Shown here piece by piece: positions 19,399-30,900 of a stretch of DNA of 37,150 nt (position 1 is the first letter of the stretch; the number at the start of each line of letters is the position of its first letter). Under the pieces are notes generated by a model. It had not been told where the DNA came from. It saw only the letters and a program-made list of their open reading frames with translations, and ran no database searches. Source of the DNA: Phytophthora quininea. Lineage: Eukaryota > Oomycota > Peronosporomycetes > Peronosporales > Peronosporaceae. The stretch spans positions 1-37,150 of the forward strand of contig JAAVTG010000582.1 of NCBI GenBank assembly GCA_011947345.1. The letters are read 5' to 3'. Both the position numbers and the translations under genes were made by a program.

Positions 19399-19775
19399 CG
19401 AATTTTGATAGATCCGTTTTCTATAAAACTGTTTTTCAGTGGTCGAATCTGTAGACGAGAAATACCATCGGAAAGCCAACTAAACTCTACGCATTTTATT
19501 CCTCTTAGCCACAATTCGCGCACGACTCCATCGCTTTTTGCTTTTGGTTTCACGCTGATAATGTGCGCGCGTTTGCCGTCTTCTTCGAAGCTGAGCTGAG
19601 GTCTTGTAGTACGACAGCCAAAGTCAGAAGTCTTCTATCTACTTGACGTCGATCTTCTGCTCTTCATTTTTTTTTATTCCTGAACGCCCCCATTGCTTTC
19701 ATTCTTTGTTGTTTTGTACGCCACAGCATCCTTGATGCTAGGATATGTGTCGTTTGCTCCTGTTGTATAGGGGCT
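19399..19775. other. intergenic: DHHC promoter side and FYVE gene 3' side
   Basis: No gene is supported. The stretch is T-rich near 19,660-19,720 and should hold the DHHC gene's promoter and the FYVE gene's 3' untranslated region. I saw no distinct motif. Confidence 0.4.
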
Positions 19776-21798
19776 CTATTCAGCAGAGCTCTGGAGACCG
19801 GCTTGCTGTTTGTGTGTCTGTTGGTTCACTTGGTCGCGCACCTGCGAAGCCTTGTGCAGTAGCTGGATCATCTGCTCTTTCAGTACTGGGTCTTCTTTCG
19901 GTCGCTCTTGTCCCTGAACAACCATAGCGGTCTCGTTGTAGCTGCTGAGGGGCACCAAGTCAGATGAGTTGGCTGCGTTCGTCAGTTGGTTGCCGTTTTG
20001 GCGCGCAGGCACAAGCTGCGAGTTCGCCATGGCACGCGCGACTTTGCTCTGCGCTTCTCGTCGCTCCTGCACCATGACCATGGCCAGGTGTGCAAGATTC
20101 TGCATGGTGGCAATCTGAGACTCCTGTAGAGACTCGCGGGGTTCTGTATCCAACACACACAGCTCCGACGCATTCGTTATCCACCGTAAACAGCGGAGCA
20201 CCTGCCAAGAAGCGGACACTTAGCGGTCCTGTCACGAACGGGTTCGTTCTGAATCGCGGGTCGCGCAGTGTGTCCATCACCACAAGTGGCCGCTGGTCAC
20301 GAACTGGGTACTCGCAAAAGCTGAAATCACGAGGCACTTCGGACTCTTTGACGTTTACAGCACTCTTGAACCACTGCCGGTTCTCGTCCACAAGACTCAC
20401 CACAGCGTACTTGCAGGCTAGAGTTTGCGCTGCCAGATCGCACAGAGTATCGTAAATGTCGACTTGCTCTTCAGTCGACGCACCTGCTGCATCTCTCTGC
20501 GCAGTATCGAGTCGTAGCCGCTCCATCAAAGCGCCCACCATCGCCTTGCTCTCTTGGTCTCTAGCGGCAAGTTGCTGCAACCAAGCAATACCGACAAGGT
20601 CTGGCACAGTAGAAACCTGTGATCCAGGTAGCGCCAAGGCGTACTCTTCAACCGCATCACGAAGTACGCTGTTGTCCACTCCAGGAGGCAAAGGCATGCC
20701 GTCCTTCGCGGCTTCAGTAACAGCAGCCACCGCTGCTGCAGCCTTCAAGTTCGCTTCCTCCTTCTCCCGGTCCTCTGCACTTGCCGAGGTGCCATCCATG
20801 CAAGCTTTGCAGACCCTTAAAGTCGTCAAGCCCACACTCTGCAAATCCACGCTCTTGTACACTGAACAAGCTCGGCAAATAATCTCGCCGCAAGCTCTGC
20901 AGTGGTGTTTGCGTCTCGTATTGGTGAATGTCTTCAAGCACAAATGGCAGCACGCTCGATCCTTGTCGTTGACCCAAGTGGGCACTCTTCTCTTCGTCAG
21001 CTCCTTGGAAATGCGTCTTCTCGTGATGGCTTCTTCGATGCCGCCGACCGACTCGGCCCAATGCGCTAGCAGAGCGCGGTTCAATTTCCTTCTCGCGCGA
21101 GCTCCAGGCGGCTGTCGGATACTACACACAAACGTGGCTTCGACGACTCCCTCGTCCACTCTTGGTCGGAAAATGAATCCACACTTGGACACTGACGCTC
21201 GTTCCAGTTTGTGCGAGTCATAAAGCGACGGACACTCTGCCTGGTCGATGGACTCGTACAGACACACGCCCACTGGCGCTTTTGATGTTGCCTGTGCGTT
21301 GATCTCGCGGCTTTCCCGTCCACAAAGTCGGCCGAGATGACGCCCGCGTACTCTAAGAAGCAAAAGTCGACCCCGACTTGACTGCCCAAACTGGCCATAC
21401 TCTTTTGGTGCGCGCTGCTGTCCATTTGATACTCAGCGCCTCGGACTCGTTCTGTTCTTTATGGAACAGCACGGCCGCGTCCGCGAAGAACTCGCGCAGC
21501 TGCAACTGCATCAAACTGCGGTAGTCGACGGTGGTCTGCGCCAGGAACACGTCCATAATGTCGTCCAATGAGGCGCGCACGGTGGCCACGGCGCGGATCG
21601 AGTAGGTGAGTCCTCCCTTCTGTCGGTCCTCATACAGCGTCACCCCTCGCTTCTCGGACACGGTCGTCCACTCGACGTCTGGCTGGCGGATCAGGTCCGG
21701 GATGAGGCTGCGGCTCCATTGCAGCAGCTCGCTCTGGTCGGTGTCCGACAGCTCCGGGGCTTGAAGAAGCCGCTGCGCAGCGGCAGCGACCGCACCAT
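19776..21798 (-). CDS. START-like/FYVE/GAF domain protein, several frame breaks
   Basis: The protein starts MVRSLPLRSGFF (ATG at 21,798). The first 330 or so residues resemble the START-like lipid-binding region found in front of FYVE fingers in oomycetes. The FYVE zinc finger follows, with CHLCLKTFTNTRRKHHCRACG (20,905-20,970) and later CRACSVYK and CKACMD; the RKHHCRACG core binds phosphatidylinositol 3-phosphate on endosomes. A GAF domain (YDTLCDLAAQTLACKYAVVSL to FLAGAPLFT) comes next, then a helical Gln-rich tail. Frame changes lie near 21,757 (one C lost in a C run), 21,410, 21,310 and 20,200. The first three are single lost bases and the last has the sense of a gain. The domain order is intact, so the gene is probably real and the sequence imperfect. 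Confidence 0.85.
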
Positions 21799-21998
21799 GA
21801 CAGCAGCAACGACTCGAACTTCGGGAAATGGAGGGAAGCCGGTTGTTTATAGGCGACTGGCCCTATGTCGCGTGTCGTCCGAACGTCTTATCGAAATTCA
21901 TCAATTTACGAACGTTTTATAAAATGGTGCTTAAAAGTAGCCTTGTTCAACTAAAAGTATGTACATGGCGTTGGCAGACTGGTCTGCTATCCCTCGCG

Positions 21999-22664
21999 CT
22001 ATGTGATGTTGACGACCATGGCTGCTGCCAAGGCCAGTCCTGCACTAGCTGCCGCTACTTGGCCTGCTTGCTGCTGACTGCGCCGCTGCTGCTCCTGCCT
22101 CTGCAGCACGCTGTAAAACTGGTGCTCCTTGCTCTGCACGAACGCCAAGCTGCAGGGCTTGGCCGAGTTGCGGATCAGCACCTGCAGCTCGCTCATGTCC
22201 AGGTACCGCACCACGCGGCCATCCACGTAGCGCAGCTCAAAGCTTGAGTCCACGCCGGCCTCCTTGAGGGCACCCTCGCACTTCTTGACGTGCACAGGCG
22301 GCGGCGGGGAAGTAAAGACGAACGGGATGCCTGGACACAGCGCGTGCTCCTGTTTCAGCAGTGCCAGGCGCTCGGCCAGGTTCTCCTCCGTGATCGGCAC
22401 CCCTTTGGCTTGCAGCAGCATGTCCCCCACGTGGACGTCGGACCGGGTCGAGCGCGTGACGATAACGCGGCGAGAAGCCTCGTCGACGCCCAGCGTCACG
22501 CCTAAAGCGTCGGAGCCCCAGTGGATGGTGCGCACAGTCGTGTGCGCCGACTGCCGCATGAGGTCCAGGCCGATGGCCTCGCCGCCCCACTTATAGCGCA
22601 CCACGAGGTCGTCGCTGCCGTCGTTGGACAGGAAGCTCTCGCAGGTAGACGATGACCGCTCCAT
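21999..22664 (-). CDS. PDZ-like domain protein, intact
   Basis: This clean frame of 221 codons starts MERSSSTCESFLSNDGSDDL. Residues about 48-120 (ALGVTLGVDEASRRVIVTR, then HVGDMLLQAKGVPITEENLAER) look like a PDZ fold with a carboxylate-binding GVTLG loop. A second beta-rich unit follows (FELRYVDGRVVRYLDMSEL). The C-terminus is a coiled Gln stretch and then an Ala-rich hydrophobic tail that could be a membrane anchor. It is one of the few intact genes here, lying 200 bp upstream of the FYVE gene on the same strand. The function is not known; the PDZ call is by pattern. Confidence 0.6.
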   Translation of the reverse strand: MERSSSTCESFLSNDGSDDLVVRYKWGGEAIGLDLMRQSAHTTVRTIHWGSDALGVTLGVDEASRRVIVTRSTRSDVHVGDMLLQAKGVPITEENLAERLALLKQEHALCPGIPFVFTSPPPPVHVKKCEGALKEAGVDSSFELRYVDGRVVRYLDMSELQVLIRNSAKPCSLAFVQSKEHQFYSVLQRQEQQRRSQQQAGQVAAASAGLALAAAMVVNIT

Positions 22665-24005
22665 CTTCAGGTGTTGCAGACGAGGTGGGAATTCAGCACT
22701 GTTCGACTGACTTGGTGTTCGTATAGTATTTGGGATGAAATGATAGCGCCATTTGATTAATTTAGTAGTTCCAAAATATAATTTTGAAAAACTCCTATTT
22801 ACCCAAAAAAGTACAAATACATTGTTTTTATTGTGAGGGAAAGAAGTGCTGATAAGCTCAGCCCAACAGAGATTAATTAGCGTTCTGTCGTTTTATCCAC
22901 AGGGCAAATATGCTTAGTCACTTTCAATCTCACAGAAGCGATGGCAAAAGACATAAAGCTGTCATGACTTTGAGGACAATTTGACTCGGGTACTGAGCAA
23001 ATGACGCTGCTGCGAAGCAGGTGCGCTAGTTGCAGCGCCTCAAACATCACAAAATTGTTATTCTTTATTTCAAACTAAAACCTTTAACCCAGCCTTCGGG
23101 TAGCCCTAGCTACGGCCGATTTATTTTATCTGCATCTGTTGCACGGACAATAACCTCGCCATCGTGAAACATCATCGCATTGTCAACATTATGGCGCGGT
23201 TGCAAAGAAAGTGCATGTATATCTGACACAATTCGGGGTTGTCGTCTTGGCACCACCACAGCATTGCGAATGGTCAAATCAATCCCAAGAAAACGATACA
23301 GGGTAGGTAATCTGTTTTGAAAATCTCCGCGTGTGTCTGGTCATGTTTGCGTTGTTTATTATAGTCGCGACGCACTTGGCAGTACGCCAGTACTTTGCTG
23401 GCCTTGATGACGCACGGGCGCTGACAACCTGTCCCCCATCAGCATCGTGTGCATCACTACTTCAAGAATGATTAGCTCCGTCCGTAGCAATATGGGTGTG
23501 TTGATGTGATATTACAGAGAACCGATCGTGATACTTGACATTTCGTTAAACATACCCTAGGTGGAAGCGACCTCCATGACGTGGTGAATCTGTTCCTGAA
23601 AAATGGTCGGGTGCCGGAACTATTGAAAAAACAGTGTTTTATTCACAGCAATACAAAAACTAATGTTGCATTAGCACTCTCCTCTGTATTTCTCGTGAAT
23701 AAAAATTGTGCTGCAAACAACAGGGGGATTGAAAACGCTGCGCTTGACGACAACAGCATTCCCCGCGGTGGGAAATTCTCGTTCCGATAGCACGGACGTT
23801 GTAAAGTGCGATTCATTGTCGCTCCACTACTTTGGGGGTTAACATCATCGCTAATTGTAGCAGCAACGGTTACAAAGTTGTCAACCTTGTACTGACACTG
23901 AAATCGGATATTTAGTCGGGTAGAGCTTCAGTTATATGTCTGGACACTCATCAAGACGCTGATTCTCAAACATTTCTGCGCGTATGCCAGCCTTCACTTG
24001 TTTTC
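22665..24005. other. gene-poor AT-rich stretch
   Basis: No supported gene, RNA gene or clear repeat. The short open frames (for example 23,581-23,790 on +) lack protein-like character. This may be old transposon debris and the promoter region of the PDZ-like gene. Confidence 0.45.
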
Positions 24006-24233
24006 TTATTCCTGGCAACAGGTGAGTCGGGGTTCGTCTTTTGATGGTGGTGGGGGCAGCGTCGAAAGGTGCATTTCAATTTCGACAGCAGCGGCCACCA
24101 GAAGCTGCTTGGCTGTTATTTTATTCGACTCATGAAACAGCCTAGTATCCGTCAGGCGAGGGTCCAGTAACACGCCCAACCACATTGCAACGGGTCCGCA
24201 ATTCTCTCTCGGTCGAGACCTCCTTTTAACCAC
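24006..24233 (-). pseudogene. hAT-like transposase fragment
   Basis: This 75-codon frame contains VAMWLGVLLDPRLTDTRLF followed by a helical segment and a low-complexity Pro/Ser tail. The xxLLDPRxxxxxxF pattern is typical of the region before the dimerisation domain of hAT transposases. Nothing else of a transposase is recognisable on either side, so it is a fragment. Confidence 0.4.
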
Positions 24234-24843
24234 ATCCGAATGCGTGATGGCCCGTCATCGATCTCGCGTGCGGATTCGGATGGTGTGGGTTACCTGTCTT
24301 CTACTCAATCACAGACACCATTAGCCGTTGTACGCCCATGGAATAAGCTCAGCCAACCACGGGTAACGTGTGGTGAGACAACATCACGTGCATCGATTTT
24401 GACGCTCGATCCACGCAAAGCTGTCGTTTCGGCGAGCGATGACCACACGTACTGTATGGCATTGCCGTTTTTCTTGTTATAACAGTCATCGATGCTTATA
24501 CTGTATATCTTCGTGGGTATATCCACTATTCTTGAAGATGCTAGTATCCGGGATATTCAGTGTTCATCGATACCATATTTCGGTAAGAAATTCCGTCAAT
24601 GCCTGATGATCTGTTTTGTAGTGTAGAGGTGACTCACGTGATTACGCCGGTCTGCCGCTATTGCAAGCGAGATTGATCATCGTTTCTACAGATATTTCTT
24701 GAGCTCATAACATGCGCACATAGAAGTTGGGCACGTCTCAATGATTATCCAGTTGTGTTCCATGTTCTTCGGGTCGGCTGTTAACCATCCAACGCGTTAT
24801 GAATATGGTACTGCGTGGACTAAAATGATTAATACATTTGGCC

Positions 24844-25119
24844 TACCTTGACGAGATAGTGATTTCACTCGCGGTGTAATCGAGCAGCACGTATTCGAAG
24901 TAATGTGAGTGCTAGAACGCGTGACGACGGTAGGACTGACGTTGAAATGGAAGAACTGCGCCTTTGCGACTACGTCGACGGAATGCTTGGCCATGAGTTA
25001 AGTCGGAAGGGATTTCGGCCCGCAGAGCGGCTGGTCACAGAGGTCACCAAGTTTTTCGCGCCTGAGGAGGTAAAGAAATTATTTCATCTCGCCAGTTACT
25101 ACCGCAAGTTCATTGCAAC
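24844..25119 (+). pseudogene. Ty3/gypsy reverse transcriptase, C-terminal fragment
   Basis: YLDEIVI (24,844) stands where gypsy elements have the catalytic YxDD box, so the second Asp has become Glu. FTRGVIEQH and VTTVGLTLKWKNCAF follow in another frame, then GHELSRKGFRPAERLVTEV and VKKLFHLASYYRKFI, the end of RT and the RT-RNase H connection. It has stops and frame changes and is certainly inactive. It lies on the opposite strand to the matching N-terminal half at 25.3-25.7 kb. Confidence 0.75.
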
Positions 25120-25329
25120 CGTCGGAGAAATCGAGCACGTTCCGCTGAACAAAGCAGAGCTCGTTTTGCCTCGAGGGAATCTTATTAAAAAAACATTAAT
25201 TGTCCGCTGTTTTTTTTTGCATGCTCGCGCAAGACGGTGCCCAGCCATTGAAACGGCACCAGTACAATCGCTAACCATAAATATATAGTAAACATTCTTT
25301 GACAAGCAATGGTAGCTCTACCATCTCGG

Positions 25330-25690
25330 TGAGGGATTGAGGGAGTTCATAACGGAGGTTTCTGAAGGTATATTCAAGGCGATGGCGCGTTTGTGAGGTC
25401 AAACGGTATCCTTACGAACTGGTAGAGCTTTTCTACGCCATGAACGCGTTCTTATCGTGGTCACCTTCAACTATTGGTATTTGACAATACCCAGATCGTA
25501 GCTCTAGAGTAGTAAACCTCAAGGCGCCGAACAATGCGTCCAAGATTTCATCAATTCCTGGCAGCTAAAAATCTATCTCTTCGTCTCTTGGTTCAGCGCT
25601 CTGTAGTCTATGCATAAGTACACCTCCCTATATGTGTTTTCAGACGAGCACAATGGGGAAGCCCCGAGCTCCATCGTTCACCTCATTGAC
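25330..25690 (-). pseudogene. Ty3/gypsy reverse transcriptase, N-terminal fragment
   Basis: Reading leftwards: NDGARGFPIVLV, then CIDYRALNQET, then (with stops) LRSGYCQIPIVEGDHDKNAF and FDLTNAP. These are the first conserved blocks of gypsy RT in correct order. Several stop codons and frame changes show it is dead. Confidence 0.75.
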
Positions 25691-26480
25691 TCCTGCGCAC
25701 ATATCCCTTACATTCTCGTCGATTCACATGATGTTCGAGCTCGATGAACTAATTCACTTCGCAATTTGCATTCTAACGACGAATTAGCACAGGAGGCAAC
25801 CAGAGATAAAAAAATATCACAGACGATGTTCTCAGCCAAGAAGAGGGGGTGAGGAAACATCAATGTTGCTCTGAGCTCTGGGACTCACCAAAGTGGTCGG
25901 TTAAGTGTGAAGTACATAGAGGGTATTTCCGAACTAAGAGCGAGCCATCAGACCTCAACCATTCAATGATTCGCCGCGTCAAAGTCAAAACTATAAGAAA
26001 ACCCAACCAGGCTGCTCGTGAGAAAATTTACGTGGTCGTGTGGAAGATAAGAGCTCTAGCACGGGATCTACCTCGAATCGTGTCGATGAACCCGCACTCA
26101 GCACTCAGACGCAGGACTGTCCGCCTTGAAGTCCCTGATGATCTATCTGGCCAACAGGACCCACATATGGAGGTGTTGTGATGCTAGAACACGCACTCTT
26201 GTGATGACGCACAATCATCAAAATCGGACAACACACTGGCGTAGGTGACCGACGGAGATATCGAGCTGCCGAGGAGACAATGATTCGTGAGGGTGATCAC
26301 GAGATCCAGTTAACCCCGTACTATGAAATAGGTTTTGCTATGACTGTGCGCTTTTCATGTGGAGTTTTTAGACATTTTATTTAAGTGAGTGGAGCTGTGC
26401 GACAAGACCGGAACGAGGCGAACGTGTGTTATTCTGCCAAAGTGAATTCTTTGAGTGAGAGGTGTATTCAAGATAATTTA

Positions 26481-26538
26481 TTCGAGAAAATGTCCTCTAA
26501 AGGCAAAAGATGCCCGTTCAAGAGGACATATTCTTGAA
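26481..26538. repeat. 18-bp imperfect inverted repeat (hairpin)
   Basis: TTCGAGAAAATGTCCTCT (26,481-26,498) and AGAGGACATATTCTTGAA (26,521-26,538) are reverse complements with two mismatches and a 22-bp loop. The related TATTCAAGATAATTTATTCGAG lies just upstream. It sits in gypsy debris and may be the end of a small foldback element. Confidence 0.65.
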
Positions 26539-26707
26539 GGCGAATGTTCTTTCTAGCTCTCCCTCGTTCTGGAACGACTTACCAATGATCAAGATTGATA
26601 TTACCACAGGGGAATGCATCCGTGTGTGCAATCGGTATCGCATCGGTCAACCTCATGGTAGGACTTGGTAACCCTCAACCTACCGAAGTGGCACAAAAGC
26701 ACAGACG

Positions 26708-27137
26708 TCATCCAAGGATCAAGGAGGGGCCAGAGCGATTCTCTACTACGCTGCCAGTCGGGTTTTTATGCATTGCGACAGCTTGAACGTGCTGCGTCAA
26801 CGCAGTAATCCCAGTATTATGACGTGCACGGGATATACTAGCATCCAGCGTTGCTGGTGAATTGATCCATAATGCTGTCAGCTCTGGAAGCATTAATTCA
26901 ACGACGGTAGGGGCCAATGAGTTTACTGAAAGCGTCAACTGTTCGAATTGATTACCTTAGTGCTGCATGTGGCGCTGCAAATTCAGGAAAGTTGTCCGAG
27001 GCGTGTGTGGCCAGACGAAGTAGCAGCGTGGTGATATCTGGGGATAACTTCTTCCAGGCAGCGTACCGAGCCCGCGTCAGGGGGTGTCTTGACCGGTCGA
27101 CTTGAACCTTGTAGTCTTGGGCACGAAGACTACTCAA
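26708..27137 (-). pseudogene. retrotransposon gag-like fragment
   Basis: Two frames in series read like a gag capsid protein. The first has HPLTRARYAAWKKLSPDIT followed by LLLRLATHASDNFPEF (27,110-26,952). The second has ELTALWINSPATLDASISRA and ALTQHVQAVA (26,900-26,760). Both are helical. They lie upstream of, and in the same orientation as, the minus-strand RT fragment, as expected for one gypsy element. The region just right (27,140-27,400) may be its LTR or leader; no LTR pair was found. Confidence 0.45.
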
Positions 27138-27536
27138 CCAATAAAGCTATACACTACACAAACTATCTTTGTCCTCTGTTCTTTGGGAGGCCCAGGACTC
27201 GGGCCTTATAGGGTCTCTTTGCTTAACTCCTAGCCCAGACCCAAGGCTAGCACGCGCACCAGTCCCCGAGAGGACAGCAACCCACACAATATCGGCTTTT
27301 CAGCCCAGAACACTATGCAAGTCACTCTTAGGAAGCAAAGCTCCCCGTAATATAGCGCACTGCCTACCCCACCGGGGCCTGGTAGCACGTAGATATGGAG
27401 AAAGGATACTAGCAGTCGAACGCCTCTTGCGCCCGCCTCTTTGACCTTAGGATAACTTGACGGACGTGGAGCCGCTTCCGCCGGGCCAATCTTCCGGCTT
27501 GCCACTTAGAAGGTAAAACGAACTCTGTTTGGATAA

Positions 27537-27575
27537 CCCATGTAGCGCGGACTCTAATTCTGTATTATACAGAAT
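27537..27575 (+). repeat. piggyBac left terminal inverted repeat
   Basis: CCCATGTAGCGCGG is followed, after ACTCTA, by the palindrome ATTCTGTATTATACAGAAT. The flank is ATAA, a one-base departure from TTAA. Confidence 0.9.
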
Positions 27576-27691
27576 AATAAGTTTTATTTGAATAAAGTAT
27601 ATGCTGGAAAATTGCCACAACTTATCTGTAATAAGCCCTCTCGCGGATGGGGTGATGAAGATGCTGCGAAACAAGACAGAGCCACTGCAAA

Positions 27692-27960
27692 ATGACCAAA
27701 AACACTTCGGAATCCTGCCGGTTGTTGTATTTGCGATCTCCTATTGGCCCCACAACTGCAAGTAACGGCATGCATAACTGCCGCAATTTATTCCCCGGTA
27801 ATGGTGATTCCTTCCACCAGAAGCGCGCCAGCCACACGTGTCTTGGCGGCCGTTGCTCCCCTCCAGTATCGAGCACCAAATTTTCGGCCAGTTCTGAACT
27901 ACTAGAAGGACGTAGAGAAGAACCGGCCGAAAAGTTTGGTGAGAACGAAACGAATATGGT
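27692..27960 (+). CDS. possible small accessory ORF inside the piggyBac element
   Basis: This frame starts MTKNTSESCRLLYLRSPIGP, contains several Cys and His (HNCRNLFPGNGDSFHQKRAS), and ends at a consensus splice donor (GTGAGT, 27,961). It faces the transposase gene tail to tail, between its stop and the left end. The opposite strand is also open here. It may be chance or a captured zinc-finger exon. Confidence 0.2.
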
Positions 27961-27977
27961 GAGTTTAGACTGTGAAT

Positions 27978-30900
27978 TTAGTTATTGTGCCTTTCGTAAC
28001 TGCTGTCTTCTCTTCCGTCCACGTAGTCAACGTTGTGGTCCTCCTCCGACTCCTCTCCATCCGAGTCTGCGTGCTTGCGTTTGCGATAGCGGATATTCTT
28101 CTGCAGATGCACCGGAATCAGCGTTCCGCACCCCACACCGTGTGCCAAATTTGGCTGCAAGTCAGCGTGTTGCCAGTCTCCTCGCGGCGCACCTTTGCGC
28201 ACAGCGGCACGTACCCCCGCGCTGCTGCTTACATATTGGGCAGTAAAAGCTACTCTCGAAGCTCTTCGTGTTCGAGTCGGCCATCGCCGAGCACACCTTG
28301 CAGGAATGTTGGCGCCTTTTTCGTCTATACTTACTCGTGTTGTTTCGGAGTCGGTGCGTTGCCGCAGGTATCGGCGCCGTCACGAACTCTTCCGCGTTCA
28401 TGTTCGCTTCAAATGTCACCGCGCTCACACCCATCAGCTCCCGGTGCAGCCTACGTATATATTCGGCGTGTGTAGGTACGTGTTGTCCGCAATTCTTCAT
28501 CACCAACTTGTGAATAATGAAGCCGTTGACTAGCGCCATATCAACGAAACCCAAAATAGCTGGCGGTAATACTTCTTGAACGCTACACATCGCTGCAGGG
28601 AGTAGCTTTGCAAACGCAACTGGTCGTGCGTGTCCACGCCACCCATTCCAGCATGGTAATCTGCTACTAGCTGCGGACATGGCACCAACTCCACAGCTCC
28701 TGTCGTCTTATTTCTTCGCTTCACTGCAGTCTGCTTAGTTGAGCAGCCAGCCGCCACCAAGTGCACCGGCGAGGAGTCCATCCACGCTACCGCAACAAGT
28801 TCAGGGTGCTGCACGGCTTGTGCAATCCGGTAGGTTCCGCGGTGCATGCCTTTGGGCGCGACTTCTGTGCGAATGGAAGGGCGGTTGGCCATCCGAGACG
28901 ATCACTTCGTAGAGTGCCAACGTAGTAAAACCCTTCTCAAGTAACTTGAGTGTCAGCGCACACGAAGAATAAAAGTTGTCTGCGATTATGAGTCGCTTTC
29001 CCGGGATTCCATCGAACACTTTCGCCACGTTGCGAATGACAGCTTTCTGGGCAACGCCTTTGGCCTTCCGTTTGTTTGATTCGCCTCCCAGGTAGACTTC
29101 AACTCTGTACAATACAGCACAAAACGCACTGTCGTTAGCAGTCAAGAACTAATTCTGCGTGATACAGAATACAAAAAGAAAACCCCAGAGCAGCTAATTC
29201 TGTAGTACACAGAATTGACTATGCTGCACAGGACAGAATAGCTTATGCTGTATAGCACAGAATAGCTGTCTTACCTTGCACAGTACCCTGTTTCAGCACA
29301 GCATGTCATGTAGCACTTGGTTCCGTATTTATGAGGTTTGTCCTTGTTGTACACACGGATCGGATTGAATTGACTGCGGTTCGGGATTGTGCCTTCGTCA
29401 AAACTCACGCGTGACCCCAAACGATATCCACGTCGAAACGTTTTATCAAGAACTTGGAGGATCGGCCTCACCTTCCACGCCTTGTCATGTGTCGCAGCCC
29501 CAGCGGAGTTGCGTACGAAGTGCAAGTACCGTGTGATGGTCCGAAAGCGATCACGCTTCATGTAGCGTCCAAAGGTTCCTCGTGGGACAGCTCCATCTTC
29601 ACGTGTCGACCAATGCTTCTCCAACCCGTCCTTGTGGCTGCACAACGTCCTTGCGGCAAGCAGACCAATTACGTGGACAACTTCATGGGGCTTGATTGGC
29701 TTCACACGCTCCAGTTTGGCGACAATATCTTCTAATGGTTGTACTGTCTTCCGTGGATCCTTAGCTTGAGCAGCGAGTTGCTTTCGACGGATGTTGTTGG
29801 CCACAGCTGGGATGCATTCGATTCGAAATTCGTTGCTTTCCGTAGCAATGTGAACCCATAAGGTTTTAGGAAGGAAGTAGAAAAACATTCCCATCGGCGA
29901 CTTGGCGAAAGCTGCTGCCGACTTCGTCACGCCGTAGCTCCCGCTATACAAGTCGCCCGCGCCGTCCAGTTGTAACTCACCTGTATTCAGCACCATACAT
30001 AATTAGATTGAGTGAACAAAAGTATTCTGTATGATACATACCACAATGGCTCTGGTCCAATACACGCCACTGAAGACCTCTCATGGCGATGTCGTCCTGC
30101 CAGAACTCATTGCTGTCATCCTCGAAGTCATCGTCCGACTCCACGTCGCTCTCGTAATCCACAGGAGTTGGGGGCGCGTCCAGCGCATCGTCTTCGCCGT
30201 CCTCACCGTCATCGTCGTCAAGAGCCAAATCGTCACTGATATTGACGTCATCCGGGGCAACAGGTCCAAACAGGCGCTCCGATCGCAAGGCATCCATGAA
30301 GTAGTCCGTGTCAAAGAGGTCCACGCCGCTGAAGTCGTTTTCGTCCTCGTTCTTGGTCTCTTCCTCAGCGCGGTTGGTGGTAGCCATATTCTGCAAAGGA
30401 TAATCTGTATTGTACCGATTAGTTATTCTGTATCATACCGCGTAGCGTATTCTGGAATATACGTACCGGTTTGAACATCTGCATCAGGAATTGTAGCTGC
30501 AACAGCCGAAGGTGTATTCACTGCGCTGGACACCGGAACAGCAACCGAAGGAGAATCCGCTGTGCTGGACGCCGGAGCAGAAGGTGCGGGTAGAGACGAC
30601 TCAACAGTCCGAGTTGCAGCAGGACAGCCCACGTGCAGCTCTTCCTCTAGCTGTGCTGAAGTCATAACCGCCGCCTCTCTTTCTGGAACGTCTGCAGTAG
30701 CTGCCGTCTGCTCTTGGGGATGAGCGCTGTGCTTCAGAAGTCCTGCACGCCTCGCGAAGGTCATCAACTCTTTTTCGCCTGTAAAGTTACAGTGTTAGTA
30801 AGCATGATTTTTGAACAAATAGACGATCCAACTCATCAACAAAGTGGTCCTCACCACGCTTCGCGCTATCCAGTTTGCCTACGACGCCCGGTTTTACGTA

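Noticed and set aside
20456..21223. 255-codon open frame on the plus strand
   Set aside because: It lies antisense to the FYVE/GAF gene, and its composition (Ser, Ala, Arg) is what the reverse of that coding strand would give.
22264..22596. 110-codon plus-strand frame
   Set aside because: Shadow of the intact PDZ-like gene on the other strand.
25849..26181. 110-codon plus-strand frame in gypsy debris
   Set aside because: It runs opposite to the minus-strand gypsy pieces and has no family resemblance.
27140..27536. possible LTR between the gag-like fragment and the piggyBac
   Set aside because: The sequence looks leader-like, but I could not find a second copy or TG...CA ends in the window.
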